Below are positions 5,726-7,186 of a stretch of DNA of 7,186 bases, piece by piece. The position numbers were made by a program, and so were the translations under genes. Numbering within the stretch: the stretch's first letter is position 1; the number at the start of each line of letters is the position of its first letter. Source of the DNA: Candidatus Nealsonbacteria bacterium CG01_land_8_20_14_3_00_12 (GTDB lineage Bacteria > Patescibacteriota > Minisyncoccia > Minisyncoccales > PETJ01); assembly GCA_002781125.1 (NCBI GenBank), contig PETJ01000051.1, positions 1 to 7,186 on the forward strand, in the 5' to 3' direction. The notes under the pieces were generated by a model, which did not search any database, was not told the DNA's origin, and saw nothing but the letters and a program-made list of their open reading frames with translations.

Positions 5726-6595
5726 ATGAGAAATTTTCTCATTCCAACCTCTTCAGTCGAGTATTTAGCAAAAAGTATTTTGAGAAAAACAGAAGCTTTT
5801 GAAATTGTTTTTCTTGATCTAAACCGGGATAGAAAAAGATATTTTCCTAATGGAGAGATTTATATAAGGATTCTAAAAGCAAATAAATTAAGAGGTAAAA
5901 GAGTCATTGTTTTACATTCCGGAGCGCCACGACCAAATGAGGGATTGGTAGAATTAGAGTTAATATTGCAAATTCTAAAGAATTACAAAGTGAAACCAGA
6001 AGTATTTTTTACTTACTTTCCTTACGGGATGCAAGATAAGATTTTTGGGGGAGGAGAGATTAATGTAGCTGAAAATTTAGTAGAAAAACTAGTAAATTAT
6101 TATAAAGTTAGAAAGATTTATGTAATTGACCCCCATTTTGGCGGAAGAAAATGGGTAAAAAAATATCCAATAGTTTCAATTTCGGCAGTACCCCTTTTAA
6201 TCAAAAAGGTTAAAGATGATTTTGCTGGGAATATTTTGTTTTTATCGCCTGATAAAGGAGGTCAAAGAAGGACTAAAATTTCAGGTTTCAAAAAAGAAAG
6301 GCGAAATTCTTTTTCAGTAAAAATTTTTTCACCAAAAATCAATCTCAAAGGGAAAATTGTGGCTGTTATCGATGATATGGTTAAAACCGGGGGAACTCTT
6401 TTGAAATTTTATGAAGTTGCTAAAAAGGAGGGGGCAAAAAAAATTATTGCCTTAGTTACTCACGGTGTAATTCCATCTGGCGTTTCAAAAATTAAGAAAA
6501 AATATTCTAAACTTTATTTAACTAATACAATCAGCCAAAAAGAAGCGGATATCGATATAACTAATTTAATTTTTAAAACGACTTCTAAAATATGA
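5726..6595 (+). CDS. prs: Ribose-phosphate pyrophosphokinase (PRPP synthetase)
   Basis: Makes 5-phosphoribosyl 1-pyrophosphate from ribose 5-phosphate and ATP, feeding histidine, purine, pyrimidine and NAD synthesis. Two phosphoribosyltransferase-fold halves are visible. Marks are RYFPNGEIYIRI (38-49), the ATP-site segment YFPYGMQD (97-104), the catalytic-region His137 (IDPHFGG), PDKGG (175-179), the PRPP loop VIDDMVKTGGT (214-224), VTHGV (244-248) and LTNTIS (265-270). At 289 residues it is nearer the short archaeal-type enzymes than the 310-320 residue bacterial ones. The flexible catalytic loop after PDKGG looks about 7-8 residues short, going from RRTKISG to KKERR (181-193), although a Lys-x-Arg is kept at 190-192. 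The usual DTGGT reads KTGGT. A diverged Prs or a related diphosphokinase is the alternative. The ATG is chosen on the -10 spacing; the stop overlaps rtcA as ATGA. Confidence 0.85.
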   Translation: MRNFLIPTSSVEYLAKSILRKTEAFEIVFLDLNRDRKRYFPNGEIYIRILKANKLRGKRVIVLHSGAPRPNEGLVELELILQILKNYKVKPEVFFTYFPYGMQDKIFGGGEINVAENLVEKLVNYYKVRKIYVIDPHFGGRKWVKKYPIVSISAVPLLIKKVKDDFAGNILFLSPDKGGQRRTKISGFKKERRNSFSVKIFSPKINLKGKIVAVIDDMVKTGGTLLKFYEVAKKEGAKKIIALVTHGVIPSGVSKIKKKYSKLYLTNTISQKEADIDITNLIFKTTSKI

Positions 6596-7186
6596 TAGAG
6601 CTCGACGGTGCAACTTTAGAAGGAGGGGGGCAACTACTGAGGACAGTGGTAGCTTTAGCGGCAATAACCAAGAAACCTTGCCGAGTTTTTAATATTCGCA
6701 AGAATCGGCCTAAACCAGGATTAATGCCCCAGCACCTTTTAGGAATTCAGGCCTTGGCTCAACTTTGCAATGGAAGATTGGAAGGAGATTTTCTTGGCTC
6801 AGAGGAAATTAAGTTCTATCCCGGTGAATCCTATCGAAATCGGATTTCCATAAATATTCCGACGGCTGGAAGTATTACTTTAATTTTACAAACTTTAATC
6901 CCACCGGCTTTGTTTACCCGAGCCGTAGCGAAGGGTGAAGAAGAAACTTTAGTTTCTTCGCCTGCGCCAGAACCTGTAAAAATTACTTTTGATGGTGGAG
7001 CCACTGATACTTTTTTCTCTCCGACCGTTGACCACTTTAGATATGTATTTTTAAAAAATTTAGAGAAAATAGGTGGTAAAGTAGAAATTAATACTCTAAG
7101 ACGAGGTTATTATCCAGAAGGGGGTGCGAAAGTGGAAGTAAAAATTCTACCCACAAAATTAAAAAACCTAAATCTTACTGAGCGAG
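6592..7186 (+). CDS. rtcA: RNA 3'-terminal phosphate cyclase RtcA, C-terminus outside window
   Basis: ATP-dependent enzyme that converts an RNA 3'-phosphate to a 2',3'-cyclic phosphate through adenylylated intermediates; it acts in RNA end repair. The first 198 residues are present of about 340. Family marks read off the sequence are the N-terminal LDGATLEGGGQLLRT (4-18), NIRKNRPKPGLMPQH (34-48), the GS segment LEGDFLGSEEIKFYPG (63-78), and GGATDTFFSPTVDHF (135-149) followed by RRGYYPEGG (170-178). The adenylylated histidine lies in the missing part, so activity cannot be judged. The ATG overlaps the prs stop (ATGA) with no Shine-Dalgarno, implying coupled translation. No rtcB or rtcR gene is in view. 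GC is somewhat higher than in prs. Confidence 0.93.
   Translation, partial: MIELDGATLEGGGQLLRTVVALAAITKKPCRVFNIRKNRPKPGLMPQHLLGIQALAQLCNGRLEGDFLGSEEIKFYPGESYRNRISINIPTAGSITLILQTLIPPALFTRAVAKGEEETLVSSPAPEPVKITFDGGATDTFFSPTVDHFRYVFLKNLEKIGGKVEINTLRRGYYPEGGAKVEVKILPTKLKNLNLTER

Overview
The window reads as a compact, AT-rich bacterial chromosome segment with eight protein genes, intergenic gaps of at most 85 bases, and no RNA genes, CRISPR arrays or insertion sequences. Bacterial -10 boxes (some with an extended TGn), Shine-Dalgarno sequences and a U-tract terminator argue for Bacteria rather than Archaea. The very tight packing, lysine-rich proteins and somewhat shortened enzymes would suit a small-genome lineage such as Patescibacteria/CPR. 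That placement is inference and the sequence does not prove it. UGA is used as a stop in at least two genes.

Layout, left to right. Minus strand: hisC (3' end outside the window), preceded by and overlapping an unusual fusion of an HxGH nucleotidyltransferase domain with an adenylylsulfate-kinase-like domain. Plus strand, divergent from the fusion: a GpsA-like dehydrogenase followed by a divergent HisB-like dehydratase, both with strong Shine-Dalgarno sites and closed by a strong intrinsic terminator. Minus strand: hisD followed one base later by a choline-kinase-like (LicA/APH fold) phosphotransferase. Plus strand, divergent from hisD: a PRPP synthetase gene (prs) overlapping rtcA, the RNA 3'-phosphate cyclase gene, which runs off the right edge.

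How the genes fit together. HisB, HisC and HisD are late steps of histidine synthesis and Prs makes PRPP, the pathway's starting substrate, so a scattered histidine locus is the simplest reading. No histidinol-phosphate phosphatase is present. The other genes (GpsA-like, the nucleotidyltransferase/kinase fusion and the choline-kinase-like enzyme) look more like enzymes for making or activating small phosphorylated polyols or amino alcohols. They are interleaved and translationally coupled with the his genes.

Two styles of expression are visible. The fusion gene, hisD and prs have a -10 box about 7 to 10 bases before the ATG and no Shine-Dalgarno sequence, which predicts leaderless mRNAs. The gpsA-like/hisB-like pair has textbook AGGAGG sites and clearly higher GC, which suggests it was acquired as a two-gene cassette.
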